A stretch of DNA of 64,000 nt from Neoarius graeffei (GCF_027579695.1 NC_083582.1:4772378-4836377); one strand, 5' to 3'; positions 23,565 through 35,692 are shown, counted from the stretch's first letter. Numbers and translations: made by a program. The notes: generated by a model from the letters alone, not told the origin.

Positions 23565-24530
23565 CAGCAGCAAGAGTCCTTACTAGAACTAGAAAATATG
23601 ACCCCATCACCCCTGTCTTGTCCACACTGCATTGGCTCCCAATCAAGTTTCGTATTGATTATAAAATACTACTATTGACCTTTAAAGCACTGAATGGTCT
23701 CGCACCACAGTACCTGAGTGAACTTCTGCTCCTCTATGACCCGCCACGCCTACTTAGATCAAAAGGTGCAGGCTATCTGCTGGTACCTCGTATAGTGAAG
23801 GCTACATCAGGAGGCGGAGCCTTTTCTTACAAAGCCCCACAGTTATGGAACAGCCTTCCAAGTAATGTTTGGGAATCAGACACAGTCTCAGCGTTTAAGT
23901 CTCGGCTGAAAACAGATCTGTTTAGTCAAGCCTTGTGTTAATGGTGTTTATGAGGTAAAGGAGTAGATCTGGAGGATCCTCAGACAGAGTGTTTTGGTAA
24001 ACTGGAATGTATGGATGCTGTCAGTCCCCCACTCTCACTCGTTCACTCAGGTTTGTTGATGGTGGAATGGTTGCTGCTTTATGCCCCAGGGCTCCCTCAT
24101 GTCTGTGTTACCTTCTGGCTCTCCCTTTTAGTTATGATGCTGGCCTCTCCTGCTCTTCAGACCTGCCTGATTCATCCTGATGCCCTACTTCTGGCTGGAT
24201 TCTCATCACATCACTCCCGTGGAGGATGGCCTGCATATGGACAGTCGAAACATACACTTACAAGAAGGCTCTGGACACTTACAGTTTTACTACGATGGTT
24301 TAGGACTCCAATCACCATGATGACTTTAGGATTGCAGTTGTCATGAACAGTTTTGCACTCAAGTTTCCATCAATGAACAGTTTATAACTTTAACAAAACA
24401 GATTTCCTGTTAAACTATAATGAATTTCCTGGTTACACAGTTGTACTTTGTGAATCTATAGGACACAGTTATAGAAGTGAGTTATTTATAAGCATGCTAT
24501 CTGTTATCACCCAGATGAGGATGGGTTCCC
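23565..24530 (+). mobile_element. LINE 3' fragment (L2/CR1/Rex1-like C-terminus plus 3' UTR)
   Basis: Open frame to 23941 with LHWLPIKFRIDYKILLLTFK, ALNGLAPQYLSELL, LWNSLPSNVW and FKSRLKTDLF, the conserved tail of the ORF2 protein of fish L2/CR1-group LINEs. A 3' UTR-like segment follows to about 24530. It is 5' truncated, as is normal for a LINE insertion. Confidence 0.8.
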
Positions 24531-24654
24531 TTTAGTAATAATTTTAGTTCCCTTTAATAATAATACATTTTCGGGGGAAAAAAAAAGAATGGTATATAAA
24601 ACACAGTACCTCATCCAACGTTCATGAAATATACTACTTTCATCCTATTTTGAC

Positions 24655-27600
24655 TTCCCCTGTGCTGCTACCTTGATGCGGTGGGGAGGCTTGAGTGCCT
24701 CAAGGAACCTGCGAGCTATACCGGTGGGGGCCTAGACTTAGGTCCTCGGCAGGTTCAACCATGCTGGGCAGGTTACAGGCGAGAGGTCAGACAAAAGGCA
24801 GCACCTAGCCCTCCAGGTTGGGGGTTGGGCAATGGGTCAACAACCTCACCCTGCAAAAACTCAATCCTGTTACTGAAACTATGACTTTTCTACCTATGAG
24901 ACCCCAGGGCCTGACAGGAAGCTCCGGCCTAGCAACAGGCACCATGACAGCTCCTGATGAAAGCCTACCCCAGGAAGTCAGAAGCTCGAATTGGAGTCTC
25001 CTAGGCCCTAAAAGTACCATCTGGATTGGTACATGGAATGTTTGAACAATGTTCGAAATTTCAAAGACAGCTTAGGTAAGCAGGGAAATGCTGAAATATA
25101 ACCTAGATGTTCTTGGTGTGAGCAAATGTAGATGGATTGGCGCAGGATGTAAAGTAACCTCAGAAGTCCTAACCATTGTATACTCTGGTAAAGACAACCA
25201 ACATGCTAATTGTGTAGCCATCATACTGAACAAACAGGTAACTAAATCACTTCTTGAATGGGAACCCATCAGCGATAGGCTAATCAGAGCCAGATTTGAC
25301 TCCAAGTTCTGCAAACTAACTGTCCTACAATGTTATGCTCCTACAAACGAGGCAGAGGATGACATTAAAGATGAGTGGTACGAGCAACTACAATGAGAAA
25401 TCAGTAAAACCCCACAACATGATATGATACTGGTAATGGGAGATTTGAATGCCAAGGTTGGCAGTGACAACAGTGGGAGGGAAGATGCTATGGGTCAGCA
25501 TGGATGTGGAAACATCAATGACAATGGAGAGAGGCTTATTGACTTTTGTCTAAGCAACAGGCTAGTGACAGGTGGAACTATCTTCTCACACAAAACCATT
25601 CACAAACTGACCTGGACTTCCTCAGATGGACATACCATTAATCAAATTGACCATGTAATAGTAAACAAGAAGTGGCAGAGGTCTCTACTAGATGTCAGAG
25701 TCTACTGTGGAGCAGATGTCGGCAGTGACCATCATCTGATAGTGACCAAGGTTAGACTGAAGTTAAGAGCAACACCTCCCACCAAGCGGCGGCGCAAGGT
25801 ATTGGACACTTACAAACTACGCACTCCAGAAACTAGACATGAATTTGCCCTTGAGCTAAGAAATCGTTTCAAAGCCCTAGAGAACCTAGCAGATGAAGAA
25901 GAACAAAACATTGTGGAAACAACATGGAATACCATAACAAAGGTGTACAGAGAAACAGCTGAGAAAGTCCTAGGCTATAGAAAGAATAAAGACAAGGAGT
26001 GGTTAACACATGAGACTTGGAAGAAAATTGAAGAAAGGAAAGTAGCCAAAAGGAAGTTGCTGAATACAAAGTCACAATGGGCAAAGGATACATACAGGAG
26101 CAAAGACAGAGAGGTTAAACAGAGTGCTCGACGTGATAAGAGAGCCTTCATATGCCCCTTTTCCACCAAAGCAGTTCCAGGGCTGGTTCGGGGCCAGTGC
26201 TTAGTTTGGAACCGGGTTTTCTGTTTCCACTGACAAAGAACTGGCTCTGGGGCCAGAAAAACCGGTTCCAGGCTAGCACCAACTCTCTGCTGGGCCAGAG
26301 GAAAGAACCGCTTACGTCAGCAGGGGGCGGAGTTGTTAAGACCGACAAGAATGACAAGACCGCGAAAGATCGCCATTTTTAAGTGACGAGAAGCAGCAGC
26401 CAAACGCGAAGTCATCCATTATTATTGTTGTTGTTGTTGCTGCTGCTTCTTCCGCGTTGTTTTTGCTTCGATATTCGCGCCAAGGTTTATGCAAACGTAG
26501 CGACGTAACTGACGTATACAGCGACATAATGACGTATACAACGACGTAACTGATGTATACAGCGACATAATGACATGTCTTCTCTTAGCACCGCGAGCGA
26601 TGGAAAAGCAAGGTGGTTCTCAGCTGGCTCGCAAGTTGAACGAGTTGTGAACCAGCACCAGCACTGACTCCGAACCAGCCCTGGAACTGATTTGGTGGAA
26701 AAGGGGTAATAGAGGAGTTAGCGAATGAAGCAGAAAGGGCTGCCACTAGAGGAGAACTTAACACAGTATACAGAATTACCAAAAGGCTCAGTAGCCAGAA
26801 CAGTGTCTGCTCTGTACCAGTCAAAGACAAACAGGGAAAACTGCTTACAACTGAAAGGGAACAAGCAGAAAGATGGGCTCAACACTTCAAAGAAGTATTA
26901 AACAGACCGGAGCCGGATGAGCCGGCTGACCCAGTACCTTCCGATGATATTTCCATCAATACCAACCCGCCCTCTCAAGCTGAAGTAGAAACACCAATAA
27001 AGGCAATGAAAAATGGCAAAGCACCAGGTATTGACTCCCTACAGGCAGAACTTTTGAAAGCAGACTGTGCAACAGCTACACTTCTACTCACAGACCTGTT
27101 TGCCAAAATCTGGGAACATGAAGTCATTCCTCAGGACTGGAGCAAAGGTCTCATATTTAAGATCCCTAAGAAGGGGGTTCTTAGCAACTGTGATAACTGG
27201 TGGGGAATAACATTACTATCTATCCCCAGTAAGGTATTCTGCAGAATCCTTCTCAAAAGGATTGACAGTGCAATAGACTCCAAGTTAAGGGAAGAACAAG
27301 CAGGTGTTCAGACCAGATCTTTGCCCTGAGGGACATCATTGAACAGTGCATTGAATGGAACTCTCCATTGCTCATAAACTTCACAGACTTCCAGAAAGCC
27401 TTTGATAGTGTTCATAGGGAAAGCCTGTGGAAAATCCTAAGGGCGTATGGTATTCCACACAAAATAGTTACCATTATAGGAACATGCTATGAACACTTTG
27501 AATGCAGTGTTATCACAGAGAATAGTTTAACTAAACCATTTTGTGTTAGGTCTGGTGTTAGACAGGGATGCATTCTCTCCCCAATTCTGTTCCTAATCAC

Positions 27601-28465
27601 TATCGACTGGGTAATGTGTGAAACTACATCAGACTGTCCTCGCGGCATCAGATAGACTCCTACCACGTACCTTGAGGACCTCGACTTTGCCAATGACTTG
27701 GCTGTTCTTGCATCTATCCGTACCCTACTCCAGGAAAAGACTGATCGCTTAAGTGAACGAGGTAAACAAACTGGTTTGTACATCAACAAGAAGAAGACAC
27801 AAGTTATGTACATTAACACACCAACAGATCCCCCCCCCATCAGCATAGATGGAGAGGCCCTGGAGGGTTTAGGAGTCTTCACATACCTGGGAAGTGTTAT
27901 GAGTACAACTGATGGTGATCAAAAGGACATCAAATTTCACCTCGACAAAGCTAGGGGTTCTTTTAGCTGACTGAAAACTATTTGGAAATCTAAACAGTAT
28001 AGTTTTAGGACTAAACTCAGACTCTACAACAGTAATGTTAAGTCAGTTCTTCTATATGGCTCAGAGAGTTGGAGAGTTACAAAGACTGACATGAGGAAGA
28101 TCGATGCATTCAACAACAACTGTCTCCGCAAAATATGCAACATCTTCTGGCCAAACAAGATCTCAAATGAGGAACTACATAGCAAAACTGGATGTAGAAG
28201 ACTATCCACTGAAATTACTAGCAGAAGGTCGAAATGGCTTGGCCATGTACTAAGAATGACGGACGACAGAATGCCTAAACTGGAGACCAGATGGGAAAAG
28301 AAAAAGAGGAAGACCTAAAACCACGTGGAGGAGAACAGTGTCAGACGACCTGGCATCCATGGGGCTCTCCTGGCAATCAGCACAGACTATGGCGCAGGAT
28401 AGACCCAGATGGAAAGAAAAAGTCATGGCCTTATGTCTCACTAGGGACGAAGAGGATAAGTAAGT
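24655..28465 (+). mobile_element. APE-type LINE with endonuclease and RT, decayed and split by a MITE
   Basis: The endonuclease part reads IWIGTWNV (about 25020), MILVMGDLNAKVGSDNSGRE (25424) and DVGSDHHLIVTKV, then a linker to 26150. After a MITE (26153-26708) the frame resumes as EELANEAERAATRGEL, then RT boxes: MKNGKAPGIDSLQAELLK (27006), NFTDFQKAFDSVHRESLW, RSGVRQGCILSPILFLITID. The catalytic box is FAND (27686-27697), so one catalytic Asp has become Asn. TYLGSVMSTTDGD and SRRSKWLGHVLRMTDDR follow to the end. Stops and frameshifts are present. An RTE/CFDP2-like relationship is likely but not established. Confidence 0.85.
26153..26708. mobile_element. 556-bp MITE inserted in the LINE ORF
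   Basis: Ends TGCCCCTTTTCCACCAAA and TTTGGTGGAAAAGGGGTA are inverted repeats. ATA lies on both sides (26150-26152 and 26709-26711). Removing it restores the LINE reading KRAF-IEELANEAE, which fixes the boundaries. The 3-bp duplication is unlike hAT (8 bp); superfamily unresolved. Confidence 0.85.
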
Positions 28466-28621
28466 ATCCTATTTTGAAAAAAAAATCTATTTATTTTCAT
28501 TATATAGTTTATCTTTTAGACAATAAGGAACAGCTCCAGTAAGATTCCAGAATCCAGATGTTATCTTTTTGTTTGCTTTCTGAGACTGATGGCGTTGATG
28601 TTGTGCACAGTAATAATGTGA

Positions 28622-28640
28622 ACACTAGGTGGCAGTGTCT
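28622..28640 (+). promoter_or_regulatory. CTCF-like motif
   Basis: ACACTAGGTGGCAGTGTCT closely resembles the CTCF core CCASYAGRKGGCRS. Sequence match only; no evidence of binding. Confidence 0.3.
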
Positions 28641-29001
28641 CTGCATTGTGCACCATCGTGTCGTTATCTTTCAAAATAGTTTATTAGTTTAGATGTTTTT
28701 ATTGCTATTTTCCTTCTGTTTTTTTTAATGCACGTGACTACCACTTTTACAGCTTTATATTAAATGTTTGATAAACAATTAATTAAACAATTATCCAATT
28801 CAGTTAGAGAATATTGTATTATTTTCGTTGCTATTATGTATTATATAACGTTCATGTTAATTTACAGATAACAGAGTCTGATTTATTCATTTGAGTAATA
28901 ATGTCGGAACTGTATTTTGACTTACTTACATAAAATTAACATTTTTTAACCCCCAGCATTGGGAGGTGTCCACTACTGTGATGTTGAAGAGCTCACTACA
29001 C

Positions 29002-29041
<40 letters not shown>

Positions 29042-29249
29042 GAACTGCTCTAACTCCTTTCTCAATCTTACATTTTATTTGTAATATTTCCTTTCTATTC
29101 AACAACAGCTGCATTTATTTGATAGCTGCATGAATTAATTTGTTCAGTTATTTGTTCATACATGTGCTCAGCCATCTATTTGCTTACTTACTTGAATTAA
29201 ATCTATCCATCTATCCAGGCGGGGTTCACCCTGGGCAGGTCACCAATCT

Positions 29250-29306
<57 letters not shown>

Positions 29307-29364
29307 TCTTAATTAAGAAGGTAGCAAAAGTTTTTGTTTTTTTTTATCCTGTTTTTATACTTCT

Positions 29365-29365
<1 letters not shown>

Positions 29366-29415
<50 letters not shown>
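29366..29415. repeat. (TG)n microsatellite
   Basis: Uninterrupted TG run; an inverse (CA)n run follows at 29533-29590, so the two could pair as a hairpin. Confidence 0.95.
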
Positions 29416-29420
<5 letters not shown>

Positions 29421-29529
29421 CTACTTCAGATGGGTTAAATGCAGAGAGGAATTTCACTGTGATTAAAAGTGTACGTGTGATAAATAAAGTTCTTCTTCGT
29501 CTTCTTCTTAAGTCTCCTTCTCTCCATCG

Positions 29530-29592
<63 letters not shown>

Positions 29593-29659
29593 TGTGAAGG
29601 TGATTCTCGAGAGCTCGTTAAGGTACTTTGCTTTCCACTTCTGATTGGTTAATGCGAGT

Positions 29660-29855
29660 CAATTTATAGATCAGAGAGAGAGAGAGAGGAGAGAGTGGGG
29701 GAGACAGGGGAGGGGGAGAGAGAGGAAAAAGACGGAGAGAGTGTGGGGGAGACGGGAGGGGGAGAGAGAGGAAAAAGACGGAGAGAGAGGAAAAAGACAG
29801 AGAGTGTGTGGGGGAGAGAAAGAGAGAAAGAGGAAAAAGACAGAGAGAGTGGGGT

Positions 29856-29896
<41 letters not shown>

Positions 29897-29930
29897 GACT
29901 GAGAGAGAGAATAGGACAGATAGGAAACCC
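29660..29930 (+). repeat. Homopurine-rich tract in the slc18a3 5' region
   Basis: Nearly pure A/G for about 270 bases, built from imperfect repeats of AGAGAGGAAAAAGACGGAGA and ending in a (GA)n run (29865-29892). It lies just upstream of, or within, the slc18a3 5' UTR. Confidence 0.85.
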
Positions 29931-30300
29931 GTGTGAAGGCAGGGCTGTGAGCTCATTCCCACTAATGGCAGCGCGGCGCTTTGTGGATGCGTTGGGGCGC
30001 AGAATCTGAGGCGCAGCAGAGCAGGAAGAGAGACAGAAAGTGAAAAGGGGGAACTGCAGGGGGAAAACAGAAACAAGAAAAGAGACTGAGAAAGAAAGAC
30101 ATCGGCCGAAAGACGCAACTGGTCCGGATGAGACTGAGACAGGATGAGAATCGGCTGAGCCGGGTGCGCTGAGCGCTGCGCGGAGAGACAGAGACCGGGG
30201 CGACGTTCGCGCTTCGGGAGGAAAGAAAAAGAAAGAAAGTAAGAAAAGAGAGAGAGAAAGCAGCTAAAGCAGGAAGAGAGATTTTCCTTCACTCTGAAGC

Positions 30301-31839
30301 ATGGAGGAGTCCGGAGGCTCTTTCAATCTGGCCAGGTCAGCTGCTCTGAAACTTTCGGAGAGGACGAAGCAGCTCGGCGGGGCGGTGCACGATCCCGAGC
30401 GCCAGCGGAGGATTATCTTAGTGATCGTGTGCGTTGCGCTGCTCTTAGACAACATGCTGTACATGGTGATCGTGCCAATCATCCCAGACTACGTGGCTGA
30501 CCTCGAGAGCGAAAATAAGGCGAAGACACACAGTAACACCACCGACAGCACCAAGGAGAACCTGGATGTAAAGATAGGAGTTCTGTTCGCCTCCAAGGCC
30601 ATGGTCCAGCTTCTTGTGAACCCGTTATCTGGGACGTTTATTGACCGGGTGGGCTACGACATCCCACTCATGATTGGGCTGATGATCATGTGCTTGTCCA
30701 CCTGCGTGTTTGCATTTGCTGAGAACTATGCCATGTTGTTTGTGGCGCGCAGCCTACAGGGTCTTGGTTCGGCGTTTGCAGACACATCAGGCCTTGCCAT
30801 GATTGCAGACAAGTTCACGGAGGAGGCAGAGCGCAGTCGTGCACTTGGCATTGCCCTGGCATTCATATCATTTGGCAGCCTCGTGGCACCACCGTTTGGC
30901 GGAGTGCTGTATGAGTTCGCCGGTAAGCGTGTACCGTTCATTGTGTTGGCATGCGTGTGCCTGGCTGACGGCTTCCTGCTGCTCACTGTGATCAAGCCCT
31001 TCTCAGACCGGTCACGTGAGAACATGCCTATTGGCACTCCCATCCACCGGCTAATGGTGGACCCATATATCGCAGTGGTGGCGGGGGCACTGACGGTGTG
31101 CAACGTGCCTTTGGCCTTCCTTGAGCCCACAGTGGCCAACTGGATGGAGACCACGATGCACGCCACCCAGTGGGAGATAGGGCTGACATGGCTGCCCTCG
31201 TTCTTCCCGCATGTTCTTGGCGTGTACATGACAGTCAAACTGGCAGCCAAGTACCCACACCTGCAGTGGTTCTACGGTGCTCTTGGAATGGTGATCATCG
31301 GTGCTAGCTCATGCACCGTACCAGCCTGCAAGAACTTCGGACAGCTCATGGTACCGCTGTGCGGTATCTGCTTCGGGATTGCGCTTGTCGACACGGCGCT
31401 GTTGCCCACGCTGGCCTTCCTTGTCGACGTCCGTCACGTGTCTGTGTATGGCAGCGTGTACGCCATCGCAGACACCTCATACTCTGTGGCCTATGCCATG
31501 GGGCCCATTGTGGCTGGACAGATTGTCCATAACCTGGGGTTTGTCCAGCTCAATTTGGGCATGGGTCTTGTCAACATGCTGTATGCTCCCGCTCTGCTTG
31601 CATTGCGACATGTCTGTCAGATGAAGCCATCCTACTCTGAGAGAAACGTGCTGCTGGAAGAGGGTCCCACAGGACTCTATGACACCATCAAGATGGAGGA
31701 ACGCCATCTGAAGAGGAAAGGACTCAGCACTACCCCAAACACCAATGTCAACACTACAACCAGTGCTCTGCCTATTGAGGATGGATTTGGTTTGAGATCA
31801 TTCTCTGAGGAGGAGTCATCAGGACCAGAGTACACTTAA
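30301..31839 (+). CDS. slc18a3: Vesicular acetylcholine transporter (VAChT), intronless
   Basis: 512-residue MFS antiporter that exchanges vesicular protons for cytosolic acetylcholine in cholinergic terminals. TM1 holds [18 protein letters not shown] (residues 47-64) with Asp50. A lumenal loop (65-90) carries a predicted N-glycosylation site NTT at 79. MFS motif A-like [10 protein letters not shown] is at 111-120. TM10 holds [16 protein letters not shown] (387-402), with Asp391 at the position essential for transport in the family. The C-tail has SERNVLLEE (446-454), the dileucine endocytic/sorting signal of VAChT. Length is close to mammalian VAChT (about 530). The single exon and its position upstream of chat exons on the same strand are the classical cholinergic-locus arrangement, with VAChT nested in the first chat intron. 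The start is the first ATG of the frame (GAAGCATGG context). VMAT paralogues have many introns, so VAChT is firmly preferred. Paralogue a or b is not resolved. Confidence 0.97.
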   Translation: MEESGGSFNLARSAALKLSERTKQLGGAVHDPERQRRIILVIVCVALLLDNMLYMVIVPIIPDYVADLESENKAKTHSNTTDSTKENLDVKIGVLFASKAMVQLLVNPLSGTFIDRVGYDIPLMIGLMIMCLSTCVFAFAENYAMLFVARSLQGLGSAFADTSGLAMIADKFTEEAERSRALGIALAFISFGSLVAPPFGGVLYEFAGKRVPFIVLACVCLADGFLLLTVIKPFSDRSRENMPIGTPIHRLMVDPYIAVVAGALTVCNVPLAFLEPTVANWMETTMHATQWEIGLTWLPSFFPHVLGVYMTVKLAAKYPHLQWFYGALGMVIIGASSCTVPACKNFGQLMVPLCGICFGIALVDTALLPTLAFLVDVRHVSVYGSVYAIADTSYSVAYAMGPIVAGQIVHNLGFVQLNLGMGLVNMLYAPALLALRHVCQMKPSYSERNVLLEEGPTGLYDTIKMEERHLKRKGLSTTPNTNVNTTTSALPIEDGFGLRSFSEEESSGPEYT

Positions 31840-33650
31840 CATAACACTCTTAAATATAAAGGTGCTAGAGAAGGTTCCTTGCCACACTCTAAAACACAGT
31901 AATTGATGTAAGTTCCTAAAACAAATTTATATTTGTTTCTCATAGGTTCCTTGGTTCCTGGAGGTATTTAAAGCTGTCACATATGATACAATCCTGAAGG
32001 ATTTTTCAGGAAAGTTTAGTTTTAGAGTGGAGAAGAGCCAGTTTTCTCTAAATAACATTTTTATTTCTTTTTCCATGTGCTTTTGGTGCCACAAAGAAGC
32101 TCAGTGAAAACAGGTTCTCCAGGCGTTCTCTATAGTTCTTAGATGACTTAAAGGATGCTAGTTTCAGAGATGGTTCCACACAGGAACATTACCAGAGGGA
32201 CAAAGTGAAGAACGCTTTAACATGACACATTTATAGCAGTTCATTATAGTACCAAGAAAATATACGTACTAACAAGCCAGTGATGGTTTTCTGGGAACCA
32301 AAACCTTTTAAGGCATTTGTGGCACCATTAAAATGAAAAGTTCTCCTAATGCCAACAGGTCATTCACCACAGTATGTCATTAACATGGCGTTCATGGGGA
32401 ATTTTACTCATTTTAGCATCATGTTAGAGTTTATTCCCATCCTGCTGCCTGTACTGTGAAGTTTTCATGAAAAAGTGAACCGTATTAAAGCATTAATTCA
32501 ATCATCACTGAACTGCTTTGTTTTAAATGTATAAAAATTATATGTACAGAAATCAACATGACATATTTCACATATATTTCCATACGAACAAAAAATAGTA
32601 GCTTATTTTGATGTAAAAAAAAATCTGAGTGATTTTATTTGTTGTATAAAATGGACTTGAGCTTTAACAAAATGTCCGCTGAATTAGTTTACTAGAATCT
32701 AAAGAATATCTTTTAAATATTGAACTATAATACGATATAATATGACTCATGTACATATTTGTAAATCGGTGTAAATTGGTGGTGTGTGAATATGTCGATA
32801 TGATTATGAAATGTTTAAAAAATGTGAAAAGGTAAGATTATAAACTGTTAAAGTCAGAACAAAATGGAGTAATCCCATTCATGATGATAATTTTGATAAT
32901 AAACATCTTGAAACAGGTGTCACTGTATGGACTGTTGTGTCTGCTTTAACAAAGAAAACACAAACAGCTAATACATAGATTTTTAAATAAAATTATAATG
33001 TAATTAATGCTAATTTATATATTGGTAGCATAAATTAAAAAAAAAAACAGATTAAAAAATGAGATGTATTGGCTAATCTCATTGATTGACCCTCCCCCAT
33101 TTATTATTAATAATAACAATAATAATATATTTGAAATCTGAGAGAGTGTGAATTATTTGCATACATGAATACATTTTAAAATATACTACATATTCATTCA
33201 ACTAAAGTTGAAAAAAATATATACACTAATTTCATTATTCAGGTTATTTTTACTCAGATTAGCTAGCTAAATCCTGTGAGGCTAACTGAAACTCAACATG
33301 AAGTTCAGTTAATATGTAAATTATTCTTAAAAACTTAAAAGCAAACGATAAAACTAATGACGCTGTATTGTATTTTCTATCAAATAGTTAACATTTAATG
33401 TTTTAATGAGCACGAATTTTTCATTAAAATGGTATTTTTAGTCAGAGCCGGTTAGCCGTTTCTCACAGCGGCGCTAACGCACTCATTACCTCAGGAGTCA
33501 TTAGGGAAAAAAAAAAAAAAATCTGTCAGAACGCTGTCGCGTGCGCTGGACACTGGCCTATCAGAGCACGTCAGAGCGCCTTTACGGAATCCACTGACCA
33601 ATGAGAGCGCGTCCGTTATCCAAGGGGCGTGGTTTCGGACGAAAGCCTGA
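31840..33650 (+). other. slc18a3 3' UTR and intergenic sequence
   Basis: No ORF. AT-rich with several possible poly(A) signals. The 3' UTR probably extends to about 32.9 kb. Confidence 0.5.
32898..32903 (+). promoter_or_regulatory. Candidate slc18a3 polyadenylation signal
   Basis: AATAAA about 1.06 kb after the stop codon, followed by a GT-rich stretch (GTGTCACTG, TGTTGTGTCT) that could be the downstream element. Confidence 0.4.
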
Positions 33651-33659
33651 GGTGGAGAA

Positions 33660-33756
33660 CAGAAAAAAAAAAAGTAACGGTGCGCGCGGAGAGAGGAGCG
33701 CGAGGAAGATGGGCTGTGAGGAGCGCGCGCGCAGGAACTTCTGATCCACGCCACAG
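33660..33756 (+). other. Candidate non-coding first exon of chat (M-type position)
   Basis: A CpG-rich island in AT-rich surroundings (GTGCGCGCGGAGAGAGGAGC and following) ends in CCACAG|GTAATT, a good donor at 33757. In mammals non-coding chat leader exons lie just downstream of VAChT. The 5' edge is arbitrary. Inference from composition, donor and position. Confidence 0.45.
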
Positions 33757-33759
33757 GTA

Positions 33760-34957
33760 ATTCATAATAATAATAATAATAATAATAATTAAAAAAAATG
33801 ATTGATAAATTAATTAAAATAAATGCTTATCTTGTAAATATCACACTAACGTACTAAAGAACGTGTGTAAAAAATATTATAGAAAATTAGGGCGAAAAAT
33901 GATGCAGTGTAAAGAATAAAACATTATATATATATATATATATTCCCCTAATAAAAAACATTATAGATTAGTTTGCATGTTGTTGTTGTTGTTGTTTTTT
34001 TAAATCATAATTCTTTATTCTTTTTTTTTTATAAAGAACACACCTGCCTTATTAGATGCACAGGTCTGGAAATGTTATGTTTATTATAAATAAAATGTAT
34101 ATTCTGATTTGAAAGCCCTTCTCATGGCACTTAACCTAGTTGTGTTTGTTTGCACATCCCCTCATTTTGTGCACTCATGCATCCTCCCTAATGCACATCA
34201 TATCTCATGTTTCACTTTGCACCATGCAGTGAATTATCTTTAAAACAGAACACAAACCGCCAGGGGAAAAAAAATTAAACAACATAAAACCCGGATATGA
34301 ATGATTAGACAATTGAGAAAAAAAAGCTCTTGAGTAAAAAGCAAGAACAGTGCATCATTATCCGTGAAATATTTGCAGTATACACTGAGTTATACAGCTG
34401 TGTGCAAAAGTTTGCACACCCCTCATGCCTCACTGCCTGAAATGCACCATGTGTTTATCACTTTTACACTTACAAACTGTTTTGTGTATATATAGAGTTA
34501 CTCATGCACTGTAAAAGGTATCATCACTACTTTCTTCAATAAGTACACTTTATGTATTGTTTTAACTCATATACTTTAAGTAAATGTACTCATTTTGCAT
34601 GAAAGAGATCCGATACTTCATACACCTGAGTAAGCCACACAGTTTAGACGTATGGAAATTTGCAGATGTCTGCAGTGTGCATGTACAGAGGTGTAATGCA
34701 GGGTAATTTGGTATGCATATTTCAAAAAATGTCTTGTTTCTGTGGCCACAAAAGCTCTAAGGGCTTGAACAGTTAGTCACTTTAGCTTTTCATGATAATC
34801 ATTCACCTGTGTGTCTCGCTTCTTGCCCGAAGTTAGCTGGGTTTGGCTCCAGCTTCCCTCACAACCCTCATGGATAAGCAGTATGGAAAATAAATGAATG
34901 ATCATCCTTAATATGTCATGAATGTGGTCAACACTCATATTTTTCCTGTGCTTCCAG
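33760..34957. other. Intronic/intergenic stretch, nothing definite
   Basis: AT-rich with (ATA)n and (AT)n runs. 34820-34895 resembles a very diverged SINE 3' fragment (TTAGCTGGGTTTGGCTCCAG). Confidence 0.4.
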
Positions 34958-34992
34958 ACAAAGGACCTGAAGCACGAGTTCTGAATCTTTTG
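34958..34992 (+). other. Candidate small non-coding chat leader exon
   Basis: A 35-base segment between TTTTCCTGTGCTTCCAG and GTAAGTG, both good splice signals. Its frame carries a stop (TGA), so it could only be leader sequence. Not confirmed. Confidence 0.25.
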
Positions 34993-35077
34993 GTAAGTGA
35001 ACCAGCTGAAATGCTTATTCACATTTGTCAGCTATTTTCAATATTCCCAGGCCTTATTTTCTATTCATAGTGATAAT

Positions 35078-35453
35078 CTCATCTCATCTCATTATCTCTA
35101 GCCGCTTTATCCTTCTACAGGGTCGCAGGCAAGCTGGAGCCTATCCCAGCTGACTACGGGCGAAAGGCGGGGTTCACCCTGGACAAGTCGCCAGGTCATC
35201 ACAGGGCTGACACATAGACACAGACAACCATTCACACTCACATTCACACCTACGCTCAATTTAGAGTCACCAGTTAACCTAACCTGCATGTCTTTGGACT
35301 GTGGGGGAAACCGGAGCACCCGGAGGAAACCCACGCGGACACGGGGAGAACATGCAAACTCCACACAGAAAGGCCCTCGCCGGCCCCGGGGCTCGAACCC
35401 AGGACCTTCTTGCTGTGAGGCGACAGCGCTAACCACTACACCACCGTGCCGCC
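35078..35453 (-). mobile_element. tRNA-derived SINE, copy 6
   Basis: Full length, reverse orientation, with target duplication TCATAGTGATAAT (35065-35077 and 35454-35466). It lacks a few bases in the CCTGTTCTACAGG tail motif. Confidence 0.93.
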
Positions 35454-35466
35454 TCATAGTGATAAT

Positions 35467-35692
35467 TAAATTAAATAATCATGTCTGTGCAGTTAAGTTA
35501 AATAATCATGTCTGTGCAGTTAAGTTAAATAATCATGTCTGTGCAGTTAAGTTAAATAATCATGTCTGTGCAGTTAAGTTAAATAATCATGTCTGTGCAG
35601 TTAAGTTAAATAATCATGTCTGTGCAGTTAAGTTAAATAATCATGTCTGTGCAGTTAAGTTAAATAATCATGTCTGTGCAGTTAAGTTAAAA
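35467..35692. repeat. 27-bp minisatellite, about 8 copies
   Basis: Near-identical units of TTAAATAATCATGTCTGTGC plus AGTTAAG. It begins immediately after the target duplication of SINE copy 6. The 27-bp period is a multiple of 3, producing a spurious KLNNHVCAV peptide repeat. Confidence 0.95.

Larger units (their letters stand above)
28466..29640. other. Intergenic stretch with microsatellites upstream of slc18a3
   Basis: No gene. Holds (CTAT)n at 29003-29040, a 29216-29250 scrap of the SINE body, (AAT)n at 29252-29304, (TG)n at 29366-29415 and (CA)n at 29533-29590. Confidence 0.7.

Noticed and set aside
29618-30292. 224-residue minus-strand ORF rich in Ser, Leu and Phe
   Set aside because: Antisense of the purine-rich slc18a3 5' region; low complexity.
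28466-30300. RE1/NRSE silencer expected at a cholinergic locus
   Set aside because: No convincing 21-bp match was seen by eye; a motif scan could still find one.
30726-31250. 174-residue minus-strand ORF
   Set aside because: Shadow of the GC-rich slc18a3 coding sequence.
35467-35692. CRISPR-like repeat array
   Set aside because: Units are head-to-tail without spacers and the genome is a vertebrate's; it is a minisatellite. The same applies to 8297-10330 and 42785-44146.
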